Origin: an uncultured Lachnospiraceae bacterium
GTDB lineage: Bacteria; Bacillota; Clostridia; Lachnospirales; Lachnospiraceae
Direction of reading: 5' to 3'
DNA: 64,000 bases
Assembly (NCBI GenBank): GCA_910588955.1
Contig: CAJURQ010000012.1
Coordinates: 16,989-80,988, forward strand
The notes beneath the pieces were generated by a model. The model was not told the DNA's origin. It saw nothing but the letters and a program-made list of their open reading frames with translations, and ran no database searches. The translations under genes and the position numbers were made by a program. Below, piece after piece: positions 1 to 9,025 of this stretch (positions are counted from its first letter, which is position 1; the number at the start of each line of letters is the position of its first letter).

Positions 1-1323
1 TCCCTGCCGATGATGATATCCATGCTCGTGCAGGCGCTTTACAATGTAGTGGATTCCATCTTTGTCTCGCGCATCAATGAAAACGCACTGACAGCCGTGT
101 CACTTGCATTTCCAATCCAGACACTGATGATCGCGGTGGCGGGCGGCACCTGTGTCGGTATCAACGCGGTGCTCTCAAAGGCTCTGGGGGAGAAAGATCA
201 GGAGCGTGCGGACAATACGGCGGTCAGCGGCATTGTGCTGATGGCGTTCAGCTATGTATTGTTTCTGCTGATCGGTCTGTTTGCAACCCGCGCGTTCTAT
301 CTGAGCCAGACGGACGATCCGCAGATTCTGGAGTTCGGCGTGCAGTATCTGAGCATTGTGTGCAGCTGCTCCTTCGGTCTTTTTGCGCAGTTTGTGTTTG
401 AAAGGCTTCTGCAGTCCACGGGCAGAACCTTCTATATTATGATTACACAGGGAACGGGTGCGGTCATCAATATCATACTTGATCCGATCTTTATTTTCGG
501 ACTTTTTGGAATGCCGAAAATGGGTGTCGCGGGCGCGGCGGTGGCAACGGTGACAGGGCAGACCATTGCGGGTACGATTGCGCTTATCGTAAATTTTAAG
601 AAGAATGAGGACATTCATATCCGGTTTAAGGGGCTTCGCATCGAAAGAGAGGTGGTCGGGCAGATCTATAAGATCGGCGTGCCTTCTATGATTATGCAGG
701 CAATCGGTTCTGTGATGACTTACGGCATGAATCTGATTTTGATTTCCTTTACCCCGACGGCGACGGCGGTGTTTGGCGTGTACTTTAAGCTTCAGAGCTT
801 CATCTTCATGCCGGTGTTCGGCTTAAATAACGGACTGGTGCCGATTTTGGCGTACAACTACGGCGCGGGCAGACGAGACCGTTTTATTCAGGCGATGAAG
901 TTCGCCATTTTATATGCGGCGTGTATCATGGCGGTGGGCGTAGTGGTTTTCCAGACCATACCGGCGGTTCTGCTGGGCTTTTTTGAGGCGTCGGATGAAA
1001 TGCTGCGGATCGGCGTGCCGGCGCTGCGCATTATCTGCATCAGTTTTCTGCCTGCGGCGTTCGGCATTGTCTGCGGTACGGCTTTTCAGGCGCTGGGCAA
1101 TGCGGTCTATAGTATGCTTGTCTCCATAGCCAGACAGCTTGTGGTGCTTTTGCCCGCGGCTTATCTGCTCGCTCTGTCGGGGGAAGTGACGTATGTGTGG
1201 TGGGCGTTCCCGATTGCGGAGGTGATGTCGCTGGTGATGACGGTGATTTTCCTGATCAGAGTCAACAGCAGGGTGATCCGGCATATCGGGGAGCAGACGG
1301 TGGATGCGGCGCCGGTTGGATGA
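1..1323 (+). CDS. MATE-family efflux transporter, 5' end cut by the window
   Basis: Multidrug/toxin extrusion transporter of the inner membrane, expected to export organic cations or drugs using a Na+ or H+ gradient. The reading frame is open from base 1 (first codons Ser-Leu-Pro), so the start lies upstream. Comparison with the complete paralogue at 13673 suggests roughly 25-35 N-terminal residues are missing. The visible part carries the family signature ALYNVVDSIFV near its start, about eleven hydrophobic segments, and the pseudo-duplicated motif NIILDPIFIFGLFG. The protein ends 12 bases before a sigma-A promoter that serves the next gene, a tRNA. Substrate cannot be told from sequence. 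Family assignment is secure. Confidence 0.9.
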   Translation, partial: SLPMMISMLVQALYNVVDSIFVSRINENALTAVSLAFPIQTLMIAVAGGTCVGINAVLSKALGEKDQERADNTAVSGIVLMAFSYVLFLLIGLFATRAFYLSQTDDPQILEFGVQYLSIVCSCSFGLFAQFVFERLLQSTGRTFYIMITQGTGAVINIILDPIFIFGLFGMPKMGVAGAAVATVTGQTIAGTIALIVNFKKNEDIHIRFKGLRIEREVVGQIYKIGVPSMIMQAIGSVMTYGMNLILISFTPTATAVFGVYFKLQSFIFMPVFGLNNGLVPILAYNYGAGRRDRFIQAMKFAILYAACIMAVGVVVFQTIPAVLLGFFEASDEMLRIGVPALRIICISFLPAAFGIVCGTAFQALGNAVYSMLVSIARQLVVLLPAAYLLALSGEVTYVWWAFPIAEVMSLVMTVIFLIRVNSRVIRHIGEQTVDAAPVG

Positions 1324-1334
1324 CGGCGGAGTCG

Positions 1335-1363
1335 TTGACATGACGCAGGGAAAATGATATGAT
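1335..1363 (+). promoter_or_regulatory. Sigma-A promoter of tRNA-Leu
   Basis: TTGACA at 1335-1340 and TATGAT at 1358-1363 with a 17-base spacer. It lies 57 bases before the tRNA gene, directly after the MATE stop codon. Confidence 0.8.
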
Positions 1364-1420
1364 ACATGGGCAGGTGAAACGAAGGTGACATGGATGTCAT
1401 AAACTGCTTTGACCTGACAG

Positions 1421-1503
<83 letters not shown>

Positions 1504-1507
1504 ATAG

Positions 1508-1551
1508 GGGCTTTCGAGACATTTGGAGTGTCTTGAAAGCCCTTATTTTTT
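1508..1551 (+). terminator. Rho-independent terminator after tRNA-Leu
   Basis: GGGCTTTC (1508-1515) pairs with GAAAGCCC (1535-1542), with further pairing of GAGACA/TGTCTT inside, followed by TTATTTTTT. It lies just inside attL, so it is element-borne. The original chromosomal terminator probably now stands at 10775-10801, after attR. Confidence 0.85.
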
Positions 1552-1553
1552 GC

Positions 1554-1582
1554 GTTTGACAGCAATTTTGACAGCAACGGGA
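1554..1582 (+). repeat. Left copy of 29-bp subterminal repeat, likely integrase arm site
   Basis: A 29-base sequence identical to 10584-10612. It contains TTGACAGCAA twice, 12 bases apart. One copy lies 50 bases inside attL and the other about 108 bases before attR. Tandem direct repeats near both ends of an integrative element match the arm-type sites bound by the N-terminal domain of tyrosine integrases of the Tn916/lambda type. Binding is inferred. Confidence 0.65.
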
Positions 1583-1697
1583 GAAAAAAGGGGAAAAATG
1601 CAACTTACATAAAAAAATTAGAAATATATAAAGACCCCGTTTTTTCGTTTCTGTTATATAATAGAAATAGAATTATATGTGAAAGGGGAAAATTTTT

Positions 1698-3812
1698 ATG
1701 GAAATTCTTTTTTATGAAAAATATTGTTTAGGGAAACATACCATCAAGGTTAACACTACAAACCCGTGGCTAAAGAGCCAGATTGAGCCAGAGAAAGCAA
1801 AAAAAGAAAAGGCAAATATTTATGTCAACTCCAGAATGCATTATGTAGTCGGTCGCGAAGAGATTAAATTTTTATTACTTGAGGTTGCAAGTATACCTTT
1901 ATATGTATCTGACAATCAAATGCCAGAGTATGTTTACAGAGTCAGTGTATTGGTAGGGGACAATGTTTACGGGGTGCAACTTTCTAAGAGCGAGTATAGA
2001 AATGAGAAATGGCTGGGTAATTTGGGGGCAAAAGAAATCCTTGTGATATCAAGGACGAAATATCAGCAGATTATCAGCGAAATTATTCCCGAAGATACGA
2101 ACGCTATCTTTTTTGATGCGGCTGGGCTTCATAAGGTCGGGAATCAATACTTTTATGTCGGATCAGACTGTGCTATCACCAAAGATGGCAAACGGTATGA
2201 TGTTGTGGCTTTACAAGAGGGCTTTGATTTGGGTTATCAAGAGAATATGGATAATGCGGAGGTTGCTGAAAAAGTAGTACGGTATAACTCGATGAATCTA
2301 AGGACGTTCTATCCTTTCCATTGTATAGCGGTTATGACTGTATTGGGGCATTTTTTAGATGAACTTGGGGAACGGGCTGGCATGACCTTATGGGTGGATG
2401 GGAAGGTGGCAAGCGGTAAGACAGAGCTGGCGGTGGCTTTAGGAAATTTTTTTAAGTGCGGAAATAGTCGAGGCGATAAGATTAGCCATCTGCATACCAC
2501 CAAAATAAAACTTAAGAAGTTGGAAGTAGAGTTGGTTAGGTATCGGAATGGTATCTTTGTGCTTGATGATGTGAAGAAGGAAGAAGGTAGTATTAAATAT
2601 GCTGTCAAGGAGAAAACTGATTTAGTAGTCAGATCGGTTTATACGGGGTTAGTCAACGACGTTAATATTTATACCAATGCCATCATCACGGGCGAGTATT
2701 TTAAGGAGCAGGAGTCAACTATTTCCCGTTTAGTCTATCTTAACGTGGGAGATTTTGTACAGAACGGGGAAAACAGTGAAGCACTAAAGCGCATTCAAGA
2801 CGATAGGTACTATTTTAATCAGTTTATGTGTTCATTTATCGCGTGGTTGCTAAAGAAAACCGATGATGAGGCATATCGAACGGAGCTTGGGGATAAACTG
2901 ATGGGAAGCCACGAGGAAGCAGAAGAAAGGCTGGGCAATTTTGAAAAAGAGTTACGACCGAGGATGATAGAAATATGTTCTCTTCTCTTCTTTTCTACGG
3001 AAATTTTGCGGGAGTATTTATTTGATTCTCTTTGTAAAAAGGATAAAGAGCGGATTGAAGCGTTTTACGAACGGGCGAAAGAGACTATCGTGCAAATTGT
3101 GATGGAGACGTGGATTAAGGGGTTGGACTACAAGCCAATTCTTGATTTGGCTTTTAATAATATCATACGAAAACTTAATATCAAAGATTGCCGTTATGGT
3201 GAAAACTATCTAAATGCTAGAACAGGAGATATGAGTTGTTTGTTTGCAATGGCTAGAGAGAATAAAGATGGGATAAGTTTTACTACAAGGGTTTCGCGCA
3301 AGGAAAAACTTTGGTTATTGAAATTGAATAAGGAATGTGCGGGCATACTAATCAATATGGGGAAAGAAGATATCTTGCTGATGAACAAGGAGCTTATTTG
3401 CGCGGAAATAAGAGAAGAAATTAGAGCGCAGAAAGATAATTGGCATATCGTATTTTATGAATCGGATTATACGGATGAAAAGATTTTGACAGGCTTGCTT
3501 AACAAACGAAGATTATTGGTACATAAAAGGAGTGACGATACCTTTGATAAAATTATCAATTATCCTAAGATTGAGTATAATGGTGAAAGTGGGGAAATTG
3601 GTATTTTCGACAAGAAGAAGGTACAGATGGTTCGTGTATACATAGATGATGAACAGAAAATGCTAGAGTATTTTGCTGAATTAAAGAAAGAACCGCTCGA
3701 TGCGTGGTGTCATGCGCGGGAAAAAATTCGTAAAATTGGTGGTGGAGGCGCAGAAGATATAGAATTAAATAAAACTCTAAATGATTTGAATAAGTTTTTA
3801 GACCTCAAATAA
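1698..3812 (+). CDS. P-loop ATPase, DUF927-like helicase of the integrated element
   Basis: A 704-residue protein, the largest on the element. Around residues 233-245 it has a Walker A motif, GKVASGKTE, and about 50 residues later a Walker B stretch, GIFVLDDV. This arrangement resembles the DUF927/primase-associated helicase proteins of phages and integrated plasmids. No primase or zinc-finger motif was recognised in the N-terminal 200 residues. The C-terminal half is charged and unrecognised. It precedes the excisionase and integrase genes. Ribosome binding site AAAGGGG lies about 10 bases before ATG. The codon use is AT-rich, unlike the flanking chromosome. A role in element replication or mobilisation is inferred; an NTPase of a defence module is an alternative. 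Confidence 0.5.
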   Translation: MEILFYEKYCLGKHTIKVNTTNPWLKSQIEPEKAKKEKANIYVNSRMHYVVGREEIKFLLLEVASIPLYVSDNQMPEYVYRVSVLVGDNVYGVQLSKSEYRNEKWLGNLGAKEILVISRTKYQQIISEIIPEDTNAIFFDAAGLHKVGNQYFYVGSDCAITKDGKRYDVVALQEGFDLGYQENMDNAEVAEKVVRYNSMNLRTFYPFHCIAVMTVLGHFLDELGERAGMTLWVDGKVASGKTELAVALGNFFKCGNSRGDKISHLHTTKIKLKKLEVELVRYRNGIFVLDDVKKEEGSIKYAVKEKTDLVVRSVYTGLVNDVNIYTNAIITGEYFKEQESTISRLVYLNVGDFVQNGENSEALKRIQDDRYYFNQFMCSFIAWLLKKTDDEAYRTELGDKLMGSHEEAEERLGNFEKELRPRMIEICSLLFFSTEILREYLFDSLCKKDKERIEAFYERAKETIVQIVMETWIKGLDYKPILDLAFNNIIRKLNIKDCRYGENYLNARTGDMSCLFAMARENKDGISFTTRVSRKEKLWLLKLNKECAGILINMGKEDILLMNKELICAEIREEIRAQKDNWHIVFYESDYTDEKILTGLLNKRRLLVHKRSDDTFDKIINYPKIEYNGESGEIGIFDKKKVQMVRVYIDDEQKMLEYFAELKKEPLDAWCHAREKIRKIGGGGAEDIELNKTLNDLNKFLDLK

Positions 3813-3895
3813 CACTCCGATAAATCAAAAAGCACGAGATAAACTTATATATTATTAATTCGATATAGGTGGACATCGTGGGAAAGGATGGTATT

Positions 3896-4066
3896 ATGAG
3901 AAACTACGAAAAAGCAACTTTCACGGTAGAGGAAACAGCAAAGTATTTGGGCATCGGAAGGAACCTGTGTTATCGGATGGTTCGGGAGGGCAATATTCCA
4001 TCCGTGAAATTGGCGAACAGAATTATTGTTCCAAAGGTGAAGCTGGATGAAATGCTAAGTAAATAA
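3896..4066 (+). CDS. Excisionase-type helix-turn-helix protein
   Basis: A 56-residue protein with the MerR/Xis-like winged helix pattern: FTVEETAKYLGIGRNLCYRM followed by VREGNIPSVKLANRIIVP. Family members bind element ends and tilt the integrase toward excision. The ATG at 3896 follows AAAGGA by 7 bases and is preferred over the upstream in-frame ATG at 3869. It sits directly before the integrase and is separated from it by a hairpin terminator at 4080-4108, so read-through control of int is possible. Length and position are typical. Confidence 0.8.
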   Translation: MRNYEKATFTVEETAKYLGIGRNLCYRMVREGNIPSVKLANRIIVPKVKLDEMLSK

Positions 4067-4079
4067 TAAGGCTCAAGCG

Positions 4080-4108
4080 GAGCAACCCGTTGTGGTTGCT
4101 CTATTTTT
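4080..4108 (+). terminator. Hairpin terminator between xis and int
   Basis: GAGCAACC (4080-4087) pairs with GGTTGCTC (4094-4101), followed by TATTTTT. It lies between the excisionase stop and the integrase ribosome binding site. Confidence 0.75.
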
Positions 4109-4134
4109 GTGCGCAAAAATAAGGAGGAGACGCA

Positions 4135-5320
4135 ATGGGAAAACGGAGCAACGGAGAAGGAACTTTATGTAAAAGGAGTGACGGACGCTGGATGGGACAG
4201 GTGACTCTTGACACGGACGGCGGCTATAAGAGAAAGACCGTGTACGGTAAAACGCAAAAGGAGGTTAAGGAAAAAATCGCGGAGCTAAAATCGGGCTGTC
4301 GGAGCGGCAAGCTGATAGAAACGTCAAGTATGCCGTTAGAGGACTGGATGCAACTCTGGATAGCCAATTATAAGCCCGATTTAAAGGTTACGACAAGGGA
4401 GAGCTACGAGTTATATATCAACGTCCATATTAAAGGATCGGAAATAGGGAAAATACCGCTAAGTAAGCTAAAAACAACGGATTTACAACGCTTTTATAAT
4501 GCTAAGTTAAAGTGTGAGTGCAAAAATCAAAAGCAAACATGACTCGCCAACAACAGTACGCTATATCAATCTTATCATTAAAGGTGCGCTCAAACAAGCT
4601 GTCAACAATCGCATGATAGGAGAAAATGTAACCGACGGGGTTGTGCTTCCAAAGAAAAGGAAAGTGGAGATTATACCGCTTACACGGGAGGAAGTTCTGC
4701 GGTTTCTTGATGCGGCAAAAAGTGACAGGCTGTATACGCTCTATCTTCTGGAAATGATGACAGGACTGAGAAGGGGAGAGATATTAGGCTTGAAATGGGA
4801 GGACGTGGATTTTAAGGCGGGACGGCTTAAGGTGATACATAATCTTTATCGTGTCAATAACACGGATAAGGACGCCGAATCAAAGTATAAGCTGGTTTTG
4901 CTTACCCCTAAAACAGAATCGTCAAAAAGGACTATTCCGCTGAATCAGTTTATGGTGGAGGAATTATTGCGGCATAAGAAGGAGCAAGAGCGTGAAAAGA
5001 GGTTGTATGGGGAAGATTATCGTGATTTGGGGATGGTTTTTTGCAAGCTGGATGGGGACTATATCAGTCCTAGAGAGTTTCTGCGCCAGTACCAGCGATT
5101 ATTGCAGAAGGCGGGATTGGAGCGCAAACGCTTTCACGATCTGAGGCATACAGTAGCAAGTCTGCTTATTAATGCAAACGAAAATCCAAAAGTAATTCAG
5201 CAGTTGTTGGGGCATTCAACGATCAGTACCACCTTAGATATCTATGCTCATGTGATGGATCAGACCCTTAATAGGAGCGTGGACAATTTATGTAATCAAT
5301 TAGAGCTTGGTAAGGAATAG
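4135..5320 (+). pseudogene. int: Tyrosine integrase of the element, split by a frameshift
   Basis: Site-specific recombinase expected to integrate and excise the element at tRNA-Leu. The first frame (4135-4542, 135 residues) has an AP2-like arm-binding domain (GTLCKRSDGRWMGQVTL) and the start of the SAM-like core-binding domain. It stops at TGA 4540. The second frame (GTG at 4514 to 5320, 268 residues) continues the core domain (SPTTVRYINLIIKGALKQAV) and holds the full catalytic domain: Arg in TGLRRGEILGL, HDLRH, LLGHSTISTT and the tyrosine in LDIYAHV. Both parts read as one normal 390-residue integrase if one base is removed near 4512. The second part has no clear ribosome binding site. This may be a real inactivating mutation, a sequencing error, or less likely recoding. 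Confidence 0.85.
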
Positions 5321-5327
5321 AAGCAGG

Positions 5328-5428
5328 AGAGGTAGATAGGAGCAATATATGATGAAAATATAAGATAATTTAGTAATGAATTGTCTATAAAGCATGGATA
5401 TATCGTTTATATTGTATTGTCTACCTCT
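5328..5428. repeat. Spaced inverted repeat before the putative rep gene
   Basis: AGAGGTAGA (5328-5336) is complementary to TCTACCTCT (5420-5428). The 83 bases between them are very AT-rich with several weak internal dyads. It stands between int and the putative replication gene and could be an origin or a regulatory region. No function can be shown from sequence. Confidence 0.3.
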
Positions 5429-5499
5429 TATACTTTAGTTTTACTTAATGTCTAACTAAGTTGAATTGAGTATAGCTAAGAATATTTGGGAGAGTTGAT

Positions 5500-6597
5500 A
5501 TGTTAAAAATACATACATTTGAAATGCAAAGTTATATCGACTCGAAAGATAAAATGATGTGGGTATTTGAACGACTAAAGGGCATTCAGTTTGAATCGTT
5601 ACAAAGAGAATCTTACACGCGACTTAGATATTATGGGTTTGCGGGGAGTGGAGTAATCATTATCACATGTTGGCACAGATATAAAGGGAGGGGTAAATTA
5701 TGTTTGCAGATTACACCTTGTAAGGTATTAGGAATACAGGAGGATGCAACGCTTTTTAATGTGAACGAAGTTGAATTATTACAATGTTTGTCGCGAGTTG
5801 ATCAGATTCTTAGTAGGTTTCAGCTTGGTTTATGGGGATTCAGAATGTCACGGGTGGATTTTACGCAGGATGTAAGGTTTGAAAGGTCAGAAATAATAGA
5901 TACGGTTATTAGGCTATTGATAAGAACAGGTGCACCACGGTATTACCATAATAAGGTTTACGGTGACAAGATTTATAATAATTCCTATAATATCGAGGAT
6001 CAAGAAGGAAGCGAGGTTGTTGTTTACAACAAGGAAAAGCAAAGTGCAGATCGGGGTGATAAGCAGAGCGCGAGGATGAAAGGGGTGATGCGGATAGAAG
6101 TCCGCATAAACATATCGGATCAGTGGCGGCAGATATTTATGAGTAATGTGCTGGATTTTTCGCGGTTGCTCGAAGCACGGGAATATGCTGTAATAAAAAT
6201 CCAAAATGTGTTTTGTGAAGGTTTTTACGTCAAACTTAGCACAACCAAAGAGATTTTGAGGAAAGAGATGAAGGGAGGTGGAGGATCAAGGCGGCAACGA
6301 AACAAACTGGAAAATATGATGAAATTTGCAGAGGGTGTGGCGATTCATCAAAATTTTTGCAAATGTATAAGAGGAAAAACCGCACTTTTCTGTTATGATA
6401 CTACCAGAGATATCCTTAATCAGTTAGGGGAAAGACGGATCAATTTGGTTTCGATCAGTGCCAAAGAACCGATTGTGGTGATCCCCGATATGCTCTATAT
6501 GCTGGGAATGAAGTTAGAAATTGAAATGCAAAGGGATAATCAGTTTTTGATGGAGTATAATTTAATGGATAAGATGCCAGTATATGAGCTTCTTTAG
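5500..6597 (+). CDS. Putative element replication protein (phage G2P/CRI-like)
   Basis: A 365-residue protein. The segment around residues 112-128, LWGFRMSRVDFTQDVRF, followed later by VVVYNKEKQ and VMRIEVRI, resembles the conserved blocks of phage/plasmid replication proteins of the filamentous-phage gene II/X (Phage_CRI) type, which start rolling-circle replication. The match is by pattern only, and a HUH motif was not found with certainty. No membrane segments. It is a single-gene unit, followed by a bidirectional hairpin at 6606-6641. An AT-rich spacer with inverted repeats precedes it. Alternative: a DNA-binding protein of unknown role. Confidence 0.45.
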   Translation: MLKIHTFEMQSYIDSKDKMMWVFERLKGIQFESLQRESYTRLRYYGFAGSGVIIITCWHRYKGRGKLCLQITPCKVLGIQEDATLFNVNEVELLQCLSRVDQILSRFQLGLWGFRMSRVDFTQDVRFERSEIIDTVIRLLIRTGAPRYYHNKVYGDKIYNNSYNIEDQEGSEVVVYNKEKQSADRGDKQSARMKGVMRIEVRINISDQWRQIFMSNVLDFSRLLEAREYAVIKIQNVFCEGFYVKLSTTKEILRKEMKGGGGSRRQRNKLENMMKFAEGVAIHQNFCKCIRGKTALFCYDTTRDILNQLGERRINLVSISAKEPIVVIPDMLYMLGMKLEIEMQRDNQFLMEYNLMDKMPVYELL

Positions 6598-6605
6598 TAA
6601 AGAAT

Positions 6606-6641
6606 AGGTCTCAGAGGGCGTTATAAGCCTTTCTGAGACCT
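6606..6641. terminator. Bidirectional terminator between convergent genes
   Basis: AGGTCTCAGA (6606-6615) pairs perfectly with TCTGAGACCT (6632-6641), followed by GTTTTG on the plus strand. It lies between the putative rep gene and the oppositely oriented helix-turn-helix gene, whose last codons lie in the loop. Confidence 0.75.
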
Positions 6642-6818
6642 GTTTTGCTGTCTGGTGTAGGCAATTATCATTTCCTTATTAAAACGCCACTGTCTACCCA
6701 CCTTAAAGGCTGGTATGGTGCCGCTGTGCAATAATTTCAAAAGAGTGGATTTGCTTATGCCTAAAATGTAGCGTACATCGTTAAAAAAGAGGATATCGCC
6801 AAAATCATCAAATTCCAT
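6621..6818 (-). CDS. Small helix-turn-helix DNA-binding protein (HTH_17 type)
   Basis: A 65-residue protein with the excisionase-family pattern FFNDVRYILGISKSTLLKLL, then IPAFKVGRQWRFNKE, the usual recognition helix and wing. The ATG at 6818 follows GGAGG at the right distance; the TTG at 6833 actually overlaps that ribosome binding site, so the shorter start is chosen. It is the only element gene on the minus strand and diverges from the Mor-like gene across about 150 AT-rich bases. It is probably a second directionality factor or a repressor of the rightward genes; this role is inferred. Confidence 0.7.
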   Translation of the reverse strand: MEFDDFGDILFFNDVRYILGISKSTLLKLLHSGTIPAFKVGRQWRFNKEMIIAYTRQQNRSQKGL

Positions 6819-6970
6819 TTGTAAAACCTCCAAGTTTATTTTAGATTTATTAGGTTGTTTAAGGGGTAAACGGAATTTTACAAGGAATAATTCAATGAAT
6901 TACAGGAAGTGAATACTCAATGTAGAAATGATATATTTGTAGATATTTAGGGGATTGGGGGGTTATAGGA

Positions 6971-7249
6971 GTGAAGGTAGTCGATATCTCCAGTTTGCAG
7001 GAACCATATGGGGAAATTGCAGAAATAATAGGGGTTGAAGCGACGGTGGCAATATTTAATGAGCTAAAGGGGCAACAAATTACCTTTCCAACAAGGCTTT
7101 TTAAAAAGAGTTATGTAATAAAGGAGGTGAATCTAAGGTACAATGGCGGTAACTTAAAAGAGCTTGCAAAGGAATTTAATTATACGGAGAGGTGGATTAG
7201 AACCTTTATTAATAAAAAACAAAGGAGGATGGAGAGTGAGCTTAGATGA
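6971..7249 (+). CDS. Mor-like transcription activator family protein
   Basis: A 92-residue protein starting at GTG. The order of its blocks fits the Mor/C activator family of phage Mu: IAEIIGVEATVAIFNELKG, then ITFPTR, then NGGNLKELAKEFNYTERWIR as the C-terminal helix-turn-helix. Such proteins activate late or middle promoters of mobile elements. A purine-rich stretch lies upstream but the ribosome binding site is not ideal. Its 3' end overlaps the next gene by 14 bases, so the two are likely translated together. The divergent helix-turn-helix gene at 6818 faces it across a shared promoter region. Confidence 0.6.
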   Translation: MKVVDISSLQEPYGEIAEIIGVEATVAIFNELKGQQITFPTRLFKKSYVIKEVNLRYNGGNLKELAKEFNYTERWIRTFINKKQRRMESELR

Positions 7250-7460
7250 CTTTTTTGAAAAGGCTAACAAGGCATATGGCGTAGCGCTGAAAGTATTAAA
7301 TAAAGCGGTAGGCGGTGCGCAAGATCAGTGTCGAAGGAATCTACGCGCAAGTAGTGACGAGCAATTAAGGGAGATGGAAAAGAAACTTTCGGAAGATGGT
7401 GGATCATCTGTCACGCAATCGTTGTTATATGAGGAAATGCATAGAAGGCATATGGAGTAG
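7236..7460 (+). CDS. Small hypothetical protein of the element
   Basis: A 74-residue protein from GTG 7236, chosen because AAAGGAGG lies 7 bases before it. It overlaps the end of the Mor-like gene by 14 bases. It is predicted to be mostly helical and charged, with no membrane segment (SLDDFFEKANKAYGVALKVL near the start). I do not recognise a family. Close coupling suggests it works together with, or is regulated like, the Mor-like protein. Confidence 0.6.
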   Translation: MSLDDFFEKANKAYGVALKVLNKAVGGAQDQCRRNLRASSDEQLREMEKKLSEDGGSSVTQSLLYEEMHRRHME

Positions 7461-7510
7461 GTTATACAATAAGAATGTCATAAAAAATTCAAAATTAGGA
7501 GGAAAAAGTA

Positions 7511-7708
7511 ATGGCAAGAGTTAATCTTTCAAATGGGGATATTGTAGAAGTGGAGCTTGTAATACCGCCAAACTATAAGTACAATGATGATATGAGAAAT
7601 GATTTTATACATGAATTTGACACGGGAGCTGTGTCTGACGTAGAAATTGAGAGTGCGCTTCGAAGGGGTTGGGCGCGTTCACTCGGTAAAGTTGGTGAGT
7701 GGAGATAA
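7511..7708 (+). CDS. Small hypothetical protein of the element
   Basis: A 65-residue acidic protein with a clear AGGAGG ribosome binding site 8 bases before ATG. It has a predicted beta-rich start (VNLSNGDIVEVELVIPPN) and a helical C-terminal part. It stands 50 bases after the preceding gene and is followed by a hairpin terminator at 7741-7775, so it closes the transcript that begins at the Mor-like gene. No family recognised. Confidence 0.55.
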   Translation: MARVNLSNGDIVEVELVIPPNYKYNDDMRNDFIHEFDTGAVSDVEIESALRRGWARSLGKVGEWR

Positions 7709-7740
7709 TACATATAAAAGCGTAATAAAGAAATGGAAGA

Positions 7741-7775
7741 AGGGTGTATGGCAATGAAAAGCTGTACACTCTTTT
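7741..7775 (+). terminator. Hairpin terminator
   Basis: AGGGTGTA (7741-7748) pairs with TACACTCT (7765-7772, one G-T pair), followed by TTTT. It closes the small-gene operon of the element. Confidence 0.65.
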
Positions 7776-7928
7776 AGTTGTTTGGGGTGATACATGATTA
7801 ATGTGGTTGAACTCGATAGCCTATAAGCCGCATGTGATGCAAAAAAAAGAACAAGAGAAAAGCGTGCATGATGACTTCCTTATGATGGCTGGATATGCTA
7901 TAATCAAAATGAACGAAGGAGATTATGG

Positions 7929-8858
7929 ATGAAAGATACAAAGGTACAGTGGCACCCGGGGTTTGTAGCGGCGATGAATTTGGAACTGGCAAAGAATCGG
8001 GATGATCTAATATTTGTCAAGGAATATAATCTGAATACCAAGCCGCTGGAGGTTGACCTTCTGGTAATCAAAAAGGATAAATGCGTTGCTACTGATAATG
8101 AAATAGGGGCGATATTTAGAGGGCATAATATTTTAGAATACAAATCCCCGCAGGATCATCTGGATATTGACACTTTTTATAAGGTGGGTGCATATGCAAG
8201 TTTGTATAAATCCTATGGGGAGACCGTAGATTCGATAAAAGCAGATGATATCACAGTGTCCCTTGTCCGAGACGCAAAGCCGGTGGAACTTTTCAGATAT
8301 TTTGAAAAGCACCAATATACAATAACGACCCCTTATCGCGGCGTATACTATATTGAGGGTATGGTTTTGTTCCCGACACAGATCATTGTCACTAAGGAGC
8401 TGGAGAGAGATACACATATATGGCTGAAAGCCTTGTCGGACAGGATCGAGAAACGGGATATGGAAGAACTGCTAAAAAGAATCAGCCGACTTACTGAGCA
8501 GGGGGACAGGGAATTAGCTGATTCTGTTTTGGAAGTGAGTGCACAGGTAAACAGAGAAGTGTTAGAGGAATTGAAGGGAGATGATAACATGAGTGAGGCA
8601 CTGTTGGAGATTTTTATGCCGATCGTAGAACCACTTATAGAAGCCCGTATAGAGCCACTTATAGAAGCCCGTATGGAGCCGCTTATAGAAACACGTGTAG
8701 AAGAAGGAAAAAAGCAAGGAAAAAAAGAAGGAAAAAAAGAAGGAATACAGGGAACCGTGGATGTTCTTCGTGATTTAGGGCATGGGGACATCGAAATTAG
8801 TGAGATTATTCAGAAAAAGTATGGTCTTACTAATGAGGAAGTGGCAGAATATATATAG
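7929..8858 (+). CDS. Rpn/PD-(D/E)XK nuclease family protein
   Basis: A 309-residue protein of the kind annotated as Rpn-type recombination-promoting nuclease or PD-(D/E)XK putative transposase, common in multiple copies in Lachnospiraceae. Residues 1-75 hold the nuclease core: D in LEVDLLVIKK and the E-x-K of NILEYKSP. The C-terminal 90 residues contain three tandem EPLIEAR units and then GKKQGKKEGKKEG, low-complexity linkers typical of this family, and a final small helical domain. ATG at 7929 follows GAAGGAGA. It has its own probable TATAAT box at 7899 and its own terminator at 8886-8928, so it forms a separate cassette within the element. The biological role of the family is not settled: Escherichia coli Rpn proteins nick DNA and promote recombination. 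Confidence 0.75.
   Translation: MKDTKVQWHPGFVAAMNLELAKNRDDLIFVKEYNLNTKPLEVDLLVIKKDKCVATDNEIGAIFRGHNILEYKSPQDHLDIDTFYKVGAYASLYKSYGETVDSIKADDITVSLVRDAKPVELFRYFEKHQYTITTPYRGVYYIEGMVLFPTQIIVTKELERDTHIWLKALSDRIEKRDMEELLKRISRLTEQGDRELADSVLEVSAQVNREVLEELKGDDNMSEALLEIFMPIVEPLIEARIEPLIEARMEPLIETRVEEGKKQGKKEGKKEGIQGTVDVLRDLGHGDIEISEIIQKKYGLTNEEVAEYI
8628..8699 (+). repeat. Three tandem 24-bp units inside the Rpn gene
   Basis: Three 24-base units in phase with the reading frame encode repeated EPLIEAR heptad-like blocks. A second repeat of 12-base GGAAAAAAAGAA units follows at about 8706-8742 and encodes GKKEG. Unit number may vary by slippage without breaking the frame. Confidence 0.8.
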
Positions 8859-8885
8859 TAATCTGCCGTATCAAAAGTATTTATT

Positions 8886-8928
8886 AAGAGGGATATTCTT
8901 GTGACAGGAAGGAATATCCCTCTTTTCT
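8886..8928 (+). terminator. Terminator after the Rpn gene
   Basis: AAGAGGGATATTC (8886-8898) pairs with GAATATCCCTCTT (8912-8924), followed by TTCTTG. A long perfect stem. Confidence 0.8.
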
Positions 8929-9025
8929 TGTGTATAAAACAGCATGTATTGGTATTTATTGCGGGGATGGTAGAATGTATCATCCCGTTTTGCGATAAAA
9001 GAGAATGAAAAGGAGCGTGTAAATT

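Noticed and set aside
7929..8858. Insertion sequence around the putative transposase-like Rpn gene
   Set aside because: No terminal inverted repeats or target duplications were found at its borders; it has its own terminator like an ordinary cassette gene.
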